Position numbers and translations under genes: made by a program. Positions 40,539-49,280 of a DNA stretch of 64,000 nucleotides are shown here, piece after piece (position 1 is the first letter of the stretch; each line of letters begins with the position of its first letter). The stretch comes from Saprospira grandis str. Lewin. Lineage in GTDB: Bacteria > Bacteroidota > Bacteroidia > Chitinophagales > Saprospiraceae. Below the pieces are notes generated by a model, which ran no database searches, had not been told where the DNA came from, and saw only the letters and a program-made list of their open reading frames with translations. Location: contig NC_016940.1 of the NCBI RefSeq assembly GCF_000250635.1, positions 2,094,001 through 2,158,000 of the forward strand, written 5' to 3'.

Positions 40539-43193
40539 CTAATGATCTTCCTCGCCTAGCATCTTTTTAATTTCCAGCAGCTTGAGCATAGACTCAATGG
40601 GGGTCATGCGGTTGAGGTCTAGGGCCTCCACATAATCCCGCATTTTCTCGAATCGGGGATCGGGAGCGGCATCAAAGATATTGAGCTGCATGGCCTGTAC
40701 ATTTTGGACCGCCTTGAGTTTGTCGCCTAGACTTTCGGCTTTTTCCTCTTGGGCCGAGCGTTGCTCTTCGAGTTGGGCCAAAATTTCGCTGGCGCGCAAA
40801 ATGAGCTGCGGCGGCATGCCCGCCATTTTGGCCACATGAATCCCAAAGCTGTGCTCGGAGCCGCCCGCCTTGAGCTTGCGCAAAAAGATGACCTTTTTGC
40901 CCAGCTCTTTAGTGGCCACATGAAAATTCTTGATGCGGTCAAACTGTTGGGCCAGCTCATTGAGCTCGTGATAGTGGGTGGCAAAAAGCGTTTTGGGCCG
41001 AGCCGTGGGGTGGTTATGCAGATATTCGGCAATGGCCCAGGCAATAGAAATGCCGTCATAAGTACTCGTTCCCCGCCCAATTTCATCCAATAAAATGAGG
41101 CTGCGGTTCGAGATATTATTGAGAATGCTGGCCGTTTCGTTCATTTCCACCATAAAAGTAGACTCCCCCGATGAGATATTATCGGAGGCGCCCACCCGGG
41201 TGAAAATGCGGTCAATAAGGCCCAATTTAGCGCTATCGGCAGGGACAAAGGCACCCATTTGGGCCATTAAGGAAATTAGGGCCGTTTGTCGCAAAAGGGC
41301 GGATTTACCCGACATATTTGGGCCAGTAATCATCAAAATCTGCTGTCGCTCATTATCCAAAAAGATATCGTTGGGCACATACAGCTCTCCAGCCTTGAGC
41401 TGTTGCTCAATCACGGGATGTCGGCCCGCCTTAATCTCAATGTCGAGGCCCTCATGCATTTGGGGGCGGCAATAATTCTGCTCCAAGGCCAAAACATGAT
41501 AGCTATGCAGGCAGTCGAGTTGGGCCACCAGTTGGGCATTGGTTTGTACGGGGCGGATATAATCATTGAGGAAAAGGACCAGCTCGCCAAAAAGCTTTTG
41601 CTCTAAGGCGATGATTTTCTCTTCGGCAGAAAGGATTTTGCCCTCCAATTGTTTCAGCTCCTCACTAATGTAGCGCTCAGAATTGGTGAGGGTTTGTTTG
41701 CGCACCCAATGATCGGGAATCAGGTCCTTATCTTTATAGCGATTCGTGACCTCTAGGTAGTAGCCAAAAACATTATTGAAGCCAATTTTGAGCTTATCAA
41801 TGCCGGTTTCTTTGGCCTCTTTGACTCGGATGCGTTCTAGGTGTTCGCGGCTATTGGCAATCAGGTCGCGCAATTCGTCTAGCTCTTCTGATACTCCAGT
41901 TCCAATAAAGCCGCCTTTATCCGTCTTAACGGCGGGCTCTTCCTTCAGCCAATTATCTACTCTTTGGCAGAGTAGGGGACAAAGCTGCATGCGTTCGGCA
42001 ATAGATTGTAGTTGGGGCTGTTTATCTTGGGCCAAAGCCTCCTTAATTGGGCCAAGGGCCAGAATAGAGCGTTGCAACTGGCGGACCTCTCTGGGGTTGA
42101 TTTTCCCCAAAGGAATTTTGGCCACCAAGCGCTCTAAATCGCCCAATTGCTGCAATTGATCTGCAATTAGCAAGGCCAAGTTGGGTTGGTCAATAAAGGC
42201 TTGCACCACCTCATGTCGACTCTCTATAGACGTCAAGTCTTTGCGGGGCATCAGGACCCATTTGCGGAGCAAACGGCTGCCCATAGGCGAAATCGTCTTG
42301 TCCATGACATCCAACAAACTCACGCCAGAGCTGTAGGCGCTGCCCACTAGCTCTAGGTTGCGAATAGTAAAACTATCCATCCAAACATAGCGGTCGGTCG
42401 GAATCCGAGCAATTTGTACAATATGCTTGAGGTTTTTGTTCTCGGTGGTTTGTACATAATGCAGAATTGCTCCTGCAGCAATTTGGGCCATTTCCAATTG
42501 CTCAATGCCAAAGCCTTTTAGGGAGCTCACTTCAAATTGCTCCAGCAGTTTTTCTCGGCTATAATCAGGCATAAAGACCCAATCTTCAATACCATAGGTA
42601 TAGTAGCGCTCTCCAAAGCGCTCCAAAAGTTCTTTCTTCTGGTTTTTGGCATAAATGATCTCGGCGGGCTGAAAATTTTGCAGCAATTTATCGATGCTAG
42701 CCGTATTGCCTTCTACCACCAAAAACTCGGCAGTAGAAATATCGAGGAGGGCCAAACCGAGCTGATCTTTGCGCCCAATATGCAGGGCGGCCAAAAAGTT
42801 GTTGCTCTTATGGTCCAGAATATTGTCATTGGTGGTAATGCCTGGGGTAACCAGCTCGACCACCCCTCTTTTTACAATTTTCTTTTGCTTAGAGGGCTTT
42901 TCTAGTTGGTCGCAAACGGCCACCCGATAACCCGCCCGCACCAATTTGGGCAAATAGGTATCTAAAGAATGATGTGGAAAACCCGCCAGCTCAATCTTAG
43001 AAGAGCCATTGTTTCGAGCAGTTAGCGTGATGCCCAAGACCTTGGAGGCCAGCACAGCATCACTCCCAAAGGTCTCATAAAAATCGCCGACTCGAAAGAG
43101 CAGGACAGCATCGGCATACTTTTGCTTAAAATCATTGTATTGCGCCATTAAAGGCGTCACTTTGGTCTTTTTCTTAGACTTGGCCAATTTCAT
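40539..43193 (-). CDS. mutS: DNA mismatch repair protein MutS
   Basis: Mismatch-recognition ATPase, 884 aa, normal length. The N-terminal mismatch-binding domain has the F-x-E motif in 'RVGDFYETFGSDAVLA'. The ABC-type ATPase has Walker A 'ITGPNMSGKSALLRQ', 'SSGESTFMVEMNETA' (signature) and Walker B 'LILLDEIGRGTSTYDG', followed by 'FATHYHELNEL'. Monocistronic; mutL is not in the window. The repeat element beside its stop codon probably forms its 3' end, since no other minus-strand terminator is obvious before the shared hairpin. Confidence 0.97.
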   Translation of the reverse strand: MKLAKSKKKTKVTPLMAQYNDFKQKYADAVLLFRVGDFYETFGSDAVLASKVLGITLTARNNGSSKIELAGFPHHSLDTYLPKLVRAGYRVAVCDQLEKPSKQKKIVKRGVVELVTPGITTNDNILDHKSNNFLAALHIGRKDQLGLALLDISTAEFLVVEGNTASIDKLLQNFQPAEIIYAKNQKKELLERFGERYYTYGIEDWVFMPDYSREKLLEQFEVSSLKGFGIEQLEMAQIAAGAILHYVQTTENKNLKHIVQIARIPTDRYVWMDSFTIRNLELVGSAYSSGVSLLDVMDKTISPMGSRLLRKWVLMPRKDLTSIESRHEVVQAFIDQPNLALLIADQLQQLGDLERLVAKIPLGKINPREVRQLQRSILALGPIKEALAQDKQPQLQSIAERMQLCPLLCQRVDNWLKEEPAVKTDKGGFIGTGVSEELDELRDLIANSREHLERIRVKEAKETGIDKLKIGFNNVFGYYLEVTNRYKDKDLIPDHWVRKQTLTNSERYISEELKQLEGKILSAEEKIIALEQKLFGELVLFLNDYIRPVQTNAQLVAQLDCLHSYHVLALEQNYCRPQMHEGLDIEIKAGRHPVIEQQLKAGELYVPNDIFLDNERQQILMITGPNMSGKSALLRQTALISLMAQMGAFVPADSAKLGLIDRIFTRVGASDNISSGESTFMVEMNETASILNNISNRSLILLDEIGRGTSTYDGISIAWAIAEYLHNHPTARPKTLFATHYHELNELAQQFDRIKNFHVATKELGKKVIFLRKLKAGGSEHSFGIHVAKMAGMPPQLILRASEILAQLEEQRSAQEEKAESLGDKLKAVQNVQAMQLNIFDAAPDPRFEKMRDYVEALDLNRMTPIESMLKLLEIKKMLGEEDH

Positions 43194-43265
43194 TCGGCTT
43201 TAAGAGGTCATGATAATAAATAGGCCCTTTCAAAAAAGGTCCTTTTTGAAAGGCGGGGAATCTTC

Positions 43266-43388
43266 CTCCGTCAAAAATCGCCTTTTTTGAAGGAAGGGGG
43301 CTGTTTCTCCGTCAAAAATCGCCCTTTTTGAAGGAAGGGGGCTGTTTCTCCGTCAAAAATCGCCCTTTTTGAAGGAAGGGGGCTGAAA
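43266..43388. repeat. 41-bp tandem repeat, three copies, each with a hairpin
   Basis: Units start at 43266, 43307 and 43348 with exactly 41-bp spacing; copies 2 and 3 are nearly identical. Each has TCAAAAA-TCGCCC-TTTTTGA, which can fold into a terminator-like hairpin. A related hairpin lies just before at about 43227-43252. They sit between the fic stop and the mutS start. Confidence 0.88.
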
Positions 43389-43395
43389 ATAAGGT

Positions 43396-44460
43396 TTAAA
43401 TCTTAGTGAGTAGGCTAAAAAGTCGGGGGTTAATATAAATATGGCTATTGGCATAGGCTCTTTTTTCAAGGAAGCCTAGCTCAAATAGTTGCTCTAAGTA
43501 CCTACGAGCAGTAGATTCACTTTTACCAATGGCTAATTGTAAGTGCTCCACCCTAGTATAAACATGCTTAAATAAATGCTCTAATAGATCTTTGCTATAT
43601 ATTCTAGGTAGCCTGGCCTGAATTTGATCTTTATAGTCTTTCATCAGCCTTAATATGGCTTGAATATTTTGAATTGTACTCCTAGCGGTTTGAATCACCC
43701 CTTCTAAGATATAAAGCACCCAAGAGGTCCAGTCGCCATGATCCCGAACAGCTTGTATGCGTTCATAGTAGGCCGCTTTTGTGGCAATAATATATTTACT
43801 AAGGTAGAGAATAGGGTAATCTAGAAGTTTTTGGGTGCAGAGGTATAAAATGTTAATAATTCGCCCAGTTCTTCCATTGCCATCATAGAAAGGGTGAATA
43901 CTTTCAAACTGAAAGTGAATCACGGCCATTTTTATTAGGGGGTCTAAATGATCCATTTCGGGCTCATTGATATAAGCCTCTAAGTTAGCCATCAGGTCCT
44001 TTATCTCTTTTGCATCTTGAGGGGGCATGTAGATTAAATTGCCGTAAGCATCTCTTAAGCTAGTCCCCGCCTGTGTCCGAAAACCTGCATTATTGGCTTC
44101 TAGTTCTTCCTGAATTTGTAGGATATGGCGGTTGAGCAATAAGCCCTGCTCTTGTATTAAAGCAAAACCCGTCTTTAGGGCCGAAGCATAATTTAATACC
44201 TCCTTAGTGCTCAAACTAGCTACTTCTTGTGTAGAACGAGCCGAGTAAAGTGCATCATGAGTGGTCACAATATTCTCTACGGCAGAGCTTTCTTTGGCCT
44301 CTGTTAAAATCAAGCTATCTACCAAAATGCTAGCATTGGGCAGTGTTCCAGTTACTCCCTTTAGTTCCGCTAACACACGGTTGGCCTCAATGGCTTTTTT
44401 CAATAAAGGAATGGTCTCTAGCTCTTCTCTAGGAGGTAATTTTAATACTTGATAGCTCAT
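43396..44460 (-). CDS. Fic-family protein (class II, with N-terminal inhibitory motif)
   Basis: A 354-aa Fic enzyme, likely transferring AMP to protein hydroxyls. The catalytic motif is perfect: HPFYDGNGRTGR (189-200). The inhibitory (S/T)xxxE(G/N) motif is 'SSAVEN' at 58-63, placing it in the class II, self-inhibited group. A flap region 'NLIYMPPQDAKEIKDLM' precedes the active site. A C-terminal winged helix (about 295-345, 'LAIGKSESTARRYLEQLFEL') suggests DNA binding or autoregulation. Monocistronic; target unknown. A reverse-reading element ends 25 bp before its ATG. Confidence 0.93.
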   Translation of the reverse strand: MSYQVLKLPPREELETIPLLKKAIEANRVLAELKGVTGTLPNASILVDSLILTEAKESSAVENIVTTHDALYSARSTQEVASLSTKEVLNYASALKTGFALIQEQGLLLNRHILQIQEELEANNAGFRTQAGTSLRDAYGNLIYMPPQDAKEIKDLMANLEAYINEPEMDHLDPLIKMAVIHFQFESIHPFYDGNGRTGRIINILYLCTQKLLDYPILYLSKYIIATKAAYYERIQAVRDHGDWTSWVLYILEGVIQTARSTIQNIQAILRLMKDYKDQIQARLPRIYSKDLLEHLFKHVYTRVEHLQLAIGKSESTARRYLEQLFELGFLEKRAYANSHIYINPRLFSLLTKI

Positions 44461-44485
44461 CTCTTGCTCTTTTTTTGATTTTTTT

Positions 44486-44600
44486 GGGGCCTCCTGCCTG
44501 CGGCAGGCGCTACGTTCCGCAGCTCGCTATTCGCTCGGCCCTTCGCCGCTTTCAGCGGCTCGGTCTGGCCCTTTGGGCCACTGCTGCACATCGCTAGGCC
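44486..44600 (+). repeat. GGCC cloverleaf element, copy 18 (type A, forward; reference copy)
   Basis: A clean copy used for the structure: GGCCT 44488-44492 with AGGCC 44596-44600; hairpin 1 CCTGCC 44493-44498 / GGCAGG 44502-44507; hairpin 2 GCCGCT 44545-44550 / AGCGGC 44554-44559; hairpin 3 TGGCCC 44566-44571 / GGGCCA 44575-44580. The core between hairpins 1 and 2 is the conserved 'CGCTACGTTCCGCAGCTCGC' stretch. Confidence 0.93.
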
Positions 44601-44606
44601 AGATAG

Positions 44607-45125
44607 CTAGAACTGTTTACGGTACCAAAAGCTATCTTTAGCTATGGGCGAGGCGCCCAATATTCTAAACTGATGCTGGGCCAGTAAGCGTTTAGAGCCT
44701 TCATTTTCTCTATGGGTATGGGCATGCACATAGCGCAATTGGAGCTCATTTTTGGCATAGTTCAGGACCAGTTCAACGGCCATTTTCATGAGGCCGCGGC
44801 GTTGCATATTGGGGTGGATCTCATAGCCAATTTCTGCTTCTTTGCGGTCCTCAGAAAAATTAAAGAGGCAAATAGAGCCAATCATTCTGGGGTGGCCAGG
44901 CAAAGAAATGGCCCAACTGATGCCTTCTCCGCTATCAATTTGTTCTTGCAGCATCTCGATATGCGCAAGGCTCTCGGCCTCTGTTTGATGTAGGGGCCGG
45001 TCAATGTAGCGCATTTGCTCGGCATCTGACCTGAGGCTAAAGAGTGCTCGGGCATCTTCTTCCTCCATATAACGCAAAAGTAGTTTGTCGTTTTGGAGCA
45101 TTGGGAAGGGCTTAAAATAACTCAT
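44607..45125 (-). CDS. GNAT-family N-acetyltransferase (RimJ/RimL-like)
   Basis: A 172-aa acetyltransferase. It has the RimJ/RimL order: 'LLLRYMEEEDARALFSLRSD' at the N-terminus, 'WAISLPGHPRMIGSICLFNF', 'AEIGYEIHPNMQRRGLMKMA' containing the acetyl-CoA loop (Q-R-R-G-L-M), and 'ENEGSKRLLAQHQFRI'. Substrate (ribosomal protein or small molecule) unknown. It overlaps the end of the upstream GT9 gene's frame by 14 bp, so the two are cotranscribed. Confidence 0.9.
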   Translation of the reverse strand: MSYFKPFPMLQNDKLLLRYMEEEDARALFSLRSDAEQMRYIDRPLHQTEAESLAHIEMLQEQIDSGEGISWAISLPGHPRMIGSICLFNFSEDRKEAEIGYEIHPNMQRRGLMKMAVELVLNYAKNELQLRYVHAHTHRENEGSKRLLAQHQFRILGASPIAKDSFWYRKQF

Positions 45126-46110
45126 GGGCTAGCTGTTTTAGTGGAGCCAATAGAGGCATTACTGCAATTTGGCCACAGTTGAAATGGGCTTTGGGGCAGG
45201 CGGTATAGCCATGCGAGCCGCAGGGCCAGCAGGCCGGGGCCGGTTGTTGATGAATAATAAATTGCGTTTTAGACAAGGGGCCAAAGCCATAGCTAGGCGA
45301 GGTAGAGCAAAAAACGGCCGCTACAGGCGCATTTATGGCCGAGCAAATATGTAAGGGCGCCGAATCTAAGACATAATTGAGTATTGCGCCTTTCATGAGG
45401 GCTACATCTTGCAAAAAACTATGTTGGCCAGCCAAATTGTACAAATTGGGGCGGTTGGCTAATTGGACCAATGCCTGCGCATGTTCGCGGTCGGCTGGGC
45501 CACCCAAAACATAAATATAGAGCGATTTGGGCAATTGCTGAAGCAGTTCGGCCCAAACGGCTAAGGGCAGGCGCTTGGTTTCCCACAAAGAGGCGGGCGA
45601 AACCGTAATATAAGGCTTTTGGCCATAATTTTCTGCTACAAAATCCCAATCTTCTGCAGAGGGGTAGAGCTTGGGCATAGCCGCTTCTTTATCGGTAAAA
45701 GCGGCAATTAGACGATGGTTTCTATAAACCTCCTGTTCGGCCCAAATATGCTCTTCGGCTTGGCTAAAGGCCCAAGCAAAAGGATTTTTCTTAAAGCCCA
45801 CTACTTTTTTCCCATTAGAGAGGCTGGCCAAGAGGCCGGCGGTAAAATGTCGGTGGCAATTGACCACCAAATCGTAGTTTTGGGGCCGAATATGGGCCAA
45901 AAGTTGCCGAATAGAGCGCCATTTATTGCTGCGGTCTAGTTCTAGCAATTGATGAATATGCGGATGCCCTTTGAGAATGCGGCCTTGGCCCTTGCGGATC
46001 AAGAGATCAATTTGGGCCGAAGGGTAATAGGCCTTGAGCTTTTCGATCAGGGCAGTGGCCAGAATAAGGTCACCTAAAAAGGCGGGTTGAATAATGAGTA
46101 TTTTGTCCAT
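45112..46110 (-). CDS. Glycosyltransferase family 9 (heptosyltransferase-like)
   Basis: A 332-aa GT9 enzyme likely acting on the LPS core. The ATG at 46110 gives the family N-terminus 'MDKILIIQPAFLGDLILATA'; the longer frame to 46170 only adds repeat-derived residues. 'NCHRHFTAGLLASLSNGKKV' and 'PYITVSPASLWETKRLPLAV' match the family, as does 'LNYVLDSAPLHICSAINAPV' (donor-binding region). The C-terminal cysteines ('CWPCGSHGYTACPKAHFNC') are typical of the family. Specific sugar cannot be assigned. Confidence 0.9.
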   Translation of the reverse strand: MDKILIIQPAFLGDLILATALIEKLKAYYPSAQIDLLIRKGQGRILKGHPHIHQLLELDRSNKWRSIRQLLAHIRPQNYDLVVNCHRHFTAGLLASLSNGKKVVGFKKNPFAWAFSQAEEHIWAEQEVYRNHRLIAAFTDKEAAMPKLYPSAEDWDFVAENYGQKPYITVSPASLWETKRLPLAVWAELLQQLPKSLYIYVLGGPADREHAQALVQLANRPNLYNLAGQHSFLQDVALMKGAILNYVLDSAPLHICSAINAPVAAVFCSTSPSYGFGPLSKTQFIIHQQPAPACWPCGSHGYTACPKAHFNCGQIAVMPLLAPLKQLAHELF

Positions 46111-46172
46111 AATCGTGTTGTGGTCCAGCAAGGCGCGCAGCGCCTTAATTTGACGACCGAAGGGAGGCAAAT

Positions 46173-46294
46173 GGCCTAGCGATGTGCAAGGGTGGCCCTT
46201 GGGCCAGACCGAGTTTTTGAGCGTAGCGAAAAAACGAAGGGCCGAGCGAATAGCGAGCCCTGGAACGTAGCGCCCGCCCTAGGCGGGAGGCCCC
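46173..46294 (-). repeat. GGCC cloverleaf element, copy 19 (type A, reverse)
   Basis: Begins GGCCTAGCGATGTGC and ends GGGAGGCCCC. Hairpin 1 CCCGCC-TAG-GGCGGG, hairpin 2 with an extended AAAAAC-type stem (TTTTTGAGCGTAGCGAAAAA), hairpin 3 TGGCCC-TTG-GGCCA. A module-D fragment (GACGACCGAAGGGAG) precedes it. Confidence 0.9.
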
Positions 46295-46418
46295 AAAATA
46301 ACAGCACAAAGTTAGCAAACTGTAGGGAGAAGAAAAGGAGTTTGGCTTGGATTTAAAAATTGGCCAAAAAAGGCGATATTTGCCCCAAAGCATTTTCCCC
46401 CAATAAATTGGACCCATT

Positions 46419-49187
46419 ATGTCATCAGAAAATAAACCGACAGCGGCCGTTCCAGAACTGAGCTATCGTCAGCAACATAAAAAGAGCTTCAAGCGCATTT
46501 TGCGTTGGATTTGGGGCATTTTTATTTTGGGCTTTGTCTCTGTCTTTAGTCTTTTTGCCTATCTCTCTACTCAGCTGCCCTCTTTTGACCAGCTGGAGAA
46601 TCCGCAGTTGCGTTTGGCCTCTGAGGTCTATAGTAGCGATGGAGAGCTTTTGGGTAAATATTATATTGAAAACCGGACCTTAGTCACTTATGATAGCATT
46701 GCGCCAGCGGTGGTTAATGCTTTGGTGTCTACTGAGGATGCTCGTTTTTATAGCCATTCGGGCATTGACCCAGAGGCTTTGGCGCGGGTGTTGGTGAAAA
46801 CGATTGTTTTCCAGCAGCGGAATGCGGGAGGGGGAAGTACCATCTCGCAGCAGTTGGCCAAATTGCTAGTGGGTCGGCCCGATACTCGAGGCATGGGGTC
46901 GGTAGAGCGGCTTTGGACCATTTTGCAGGTGAAGCTCAAAGAGTGGTTGACGGCGGTAAAATTGGAGCGTTCTTATACCAAAAAAGAGATTATTACGAAC
47001 TACCTCAATGAGTTTGACTTCTTGTATAACGCTCATGGTATTCGCTCGGCAGCCGAGACTTATTTTCAGAAAAAGCCCAGTGAATTGACAATTCCCGAGG
47101 CCGCCATGTTGGTCCGTATGCTAAAAAACCCCGCCTTGTTCAATTATCGCCGAGATATGAAAAAGGCCTTGAAAGGCCGAGAGGTGGTATTGAAAAATAT
47201 GCAGATGGCGGGGCATATCACAGAGGCTGATTATCATAAATATCGCAAAGAAAAAATCAATAAGGGCAGCTTTCAGGTCTTGAACCACAATGAGGGCCAG
47301 GCCACATATTTCCGCGAATATTTGCGGGAGTACGTCAAGGAGGTCTTGAGTCGGCCCGAAAACCTCAAGCCCAATGGCGAGGCCTATGATGTCTATCGAG
47401 ATGGCCTAAAAATTTACACCACCATTGATTCTAGAGCCCAGCGCAATGCGGAGCAGGCCGTTTGGGATCATCTTAGTGAGCATCAAGAAAAGTTATTTAA
47501 GCATTGGAAGGATTGGAACATGATTGATCCGCCCATTGGTTATAGCAAATATAATCCATGGACCTACAAAACGCATAAAAACACAGAGGCAGAAATCCAA
47601 CTGCGTTTGCGGGCCTTGGATCGTTTGATTTGGAACTCTGAGCGCTATCAGGCGGTCCGTGAAGACTACCTCAAAACAGCCGCAAAATATGAACTGCGAG
47701 ATGTTGATATTTCTCGCTTGCAAACCCTAGAACGGGCCAATAAAAAACGCAGCAAAAAAGAACAGGCCGAGGCCGTTCTTGCTGGCTGGGAAAAAGATGG
47801 CTATGCCACGAAAAAGCAGATCGTTCTTTATCGCGATTTGCTCAAATCGGGCAAATGGGAAACCATTAAAGGCGAGTATCAGGAACTGCTCAAGTATATG
47901 CAGACGCCTGTGGATATGCGCATTTTTGCCTATCAGAAAAATGGAGAACATTGGGGCCCCGGGACCAAAGATACCCTGATGAGCCCACTGGATTCTATTC
48001 GCTACCACCGGATGTTCTTGCAAACGGGCTCTGTGTCTATAGAGCCGCAAACGGGACATGTAAAAGCTTGGGTGGGCGGTATTGACCACCATTATTTCAA
48101 GCTCGATCACGTTAGTATGGGCGGCTTGTATGTGCACCCGAACAAACAACGTCCCGGACAAACTTATACCAAAGCTGGTCGTCAGGTGGGCTCTAGTATG
48201 AAGCCCTTCCTCTATGCACTCAATATTGATTTGAGAGGCTACTCGCCTTGCTATGAGGTGGAAGATGTGAAAATTACGATTGAAAAAGGCTATGGCGATT
48301 TTGGTCTAATTAAGAACTGGACCCCCAAAAATGCCAATGGCAAATATAGTGGGCAGCGCCTTACCCTAACGCAGGCCCTCCGCCAATCGCTCAACTCTGT
48401 TTCTGCTCAACTGATGAAAGATCTGGGTAGCACCGAGCGCTTTAGATCCTTTTTGCATGAGGCCGGAATTGATACCGCCAAGGTGCCCGCTTCTCCCACA
48501 ATTTGTTTGGGAACTCCAGACCTTACGCCCCTAGAAATGGCCGCCGCTTATTGCATCTTTGCCAATAAAGGGATTTATAATGAACCCGTTTTTGTAGAGC
48601 GAATTGAGGACCGACATGGCAACCTCATCTATAATTCAGCCGATCAAATTACGCAGCAAGTATTATCTGAAAGTAGCGCCTATGTGATGAGCCAAATGCT
48701 CAAAAGTGTGCAAGCTGGCGCTCCTGGCTTCCAAGGTATAAAAAGTACTTATGGCGGAAAAACGGGAACCACCAACTTCCAAGCCGATGGCTGGTTTATG
48801 GGAGTTACCCCAAATCTAGTGGTGGGAACTTGGGTAGGTTGCGATGACCGCTTTATCCGCTTCCGTAGTCTGCGCTATGGCCAAGGAGGAAGCATGGCTC
48901 GCCCCATTTTCCAAAATGTACTCCGCTACCTAGAGGCCGATGAAGCCTTTGAACTAGATACCAAGGCCAAATTTCCCGAACCCGAAAGAATTGACCGCGA
49001 AATGAACTGCCTCAAATATGCACAGTTTGGCCGTGGCGATACCTTTGATGAAGAAGGAGAGGATATGACCAACCAAGATGAAATTTATAATCAAGATTAT
49101 GATGACTTAGAGGCCGCAGAAGCCCCTAAGAAACAGCCCAAGAAGAAACCACAGCAGCCGCCTAGCAATGAGGAAGGCAGCCGGTAG
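46419..49187 (+). CDS. Penicillin-binding protein 1A (bifunctional PG synthase)
   Basis: Class A PBP, 922 aa, polymerising and cross-linking peptidoglycan. One N-terminal membrane helix (about 31-52). The GT51 domain has 'EDARFYSHSGIDPEAL' near 105 and 'GGGSTISQQLAKLL'. The transpeptidase has SxxK in 'GRQVGSSMKPFLYAL' near 591, SxN in 'RQSLNSVSAQLM' and KTGT in 'YGGKTGTTNFQADG' near 780. The acidic, lysine- and glutamine-rich tail after the transpeptidase is probably disordered. Monocistronic with its own terminator. Confidence 0.96.
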   Translation: MSSENKPTAAVPELSYRQQHKKSFKRILRWIWGIFILGFVSVFSLFAYLSTQLPSFDQLENPQLRLASEVYSSDGELLGKYYIENRTLVTYDSIAPAVVNALVSTEDARFYSHSGIDPEALARVLVKTIVFQQRNAGGGSTISQQLAKLLVGRPDTRGMGSVERLWTILQVKLKEWLTAVKLERSYTKKEIITNYLNEFDFLYNAHGIRSAAETYFQKKPSELTIPEAAMLVRMLKNPALFNYRRDMKKALKGREVVLKNMQMAGHITEADYHKYRKEKINKGSFQVLNHNEGQATYFREYLREYVKEVLSRPENLKPNGEAYDVYRDGLKIYTTIDSRAQRNAEQAVWDHLSEHQEKLFKHWKDWNMIDPPIGYSKYNPWTYKTHKNTEAEIQLRLRALDRLIWNSERYQAVREDYLKTAAKYELRDVDISRLQTLERANKKRSKKEQAEAVLAGWEKDGYATKKQIVLYRDLLKSGKWETIKGEYQELLKYMQTPVDMRIFAYQKNGEHWGPGTKDTLMSPLDSIRYHRMFLQTGSVSIEPQTGHVKAWVGGIDHHYFKLDHVSMGGLYVHPNKQRPGQTYTKAGRQVGSSMKPFLYALNIDLRGYSPCYEVEDVKITIEKGYGDFGLIKNWTPKNANGKYSGQRLTLTQALRQSLNSVSAQLMKDLGSTERFRSFLHEAGIDTAKVPASPTICLGTPDLTPLEMAAAYCIFANKGIYNEPVFVERIEDRHGNLIYNSADQITQQVLSESSAYVMSQMLKSVQAGAPGFQGIKSTYGGKTGTTNFQADGWFMGVTPNLVVGTWVGCDDRFIRFRSLRYGQGGSMARPIFQNVLRYLEADEAFELDTKAKFPEPERIDREMNCLKYAQFGRGDTFDEEGEDMTNQDEIYNQDYDDLEAAEAPKKQPKKKPQQPPSNEEGSR

Positions 49188-49210
49188 ATTATTGGCTGTA
49201 GACAAGCTTC

Positions 49211-49259
49211 CAAAACGGGCGGTTTCCATGAGTATGGAGATCGCCCGTTTTGTTTTTTA
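49211..49259 (+). terminator. Intrinsic terminator of the PBP1A gene
   Basis: CAAAACGGGCG / CGCCCGTTTTG stem with an inner CCAT/ATGG stem, followed by T6. It is 24 bp after the stop. Confidence 0.9.
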
Positions 49260-49280
49260 TCACTTTTTATTTCTAACCCT

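Noticed and set aside
43266-43388. 41-bp repeat as a CRISPR or iteron origin
   Set aside because: Units are head to tail without spacers, there is no replication gene, no DnaA boxes were seen, and the units look like terminator hairpins.
43396-44460. Fic-mutS region as a defence island
   Set aside because: Neighbours are housekeeping genes (mutS, GNAT, GT9), and the Fic protein is a self-inhibited class II type common outside defence islands.
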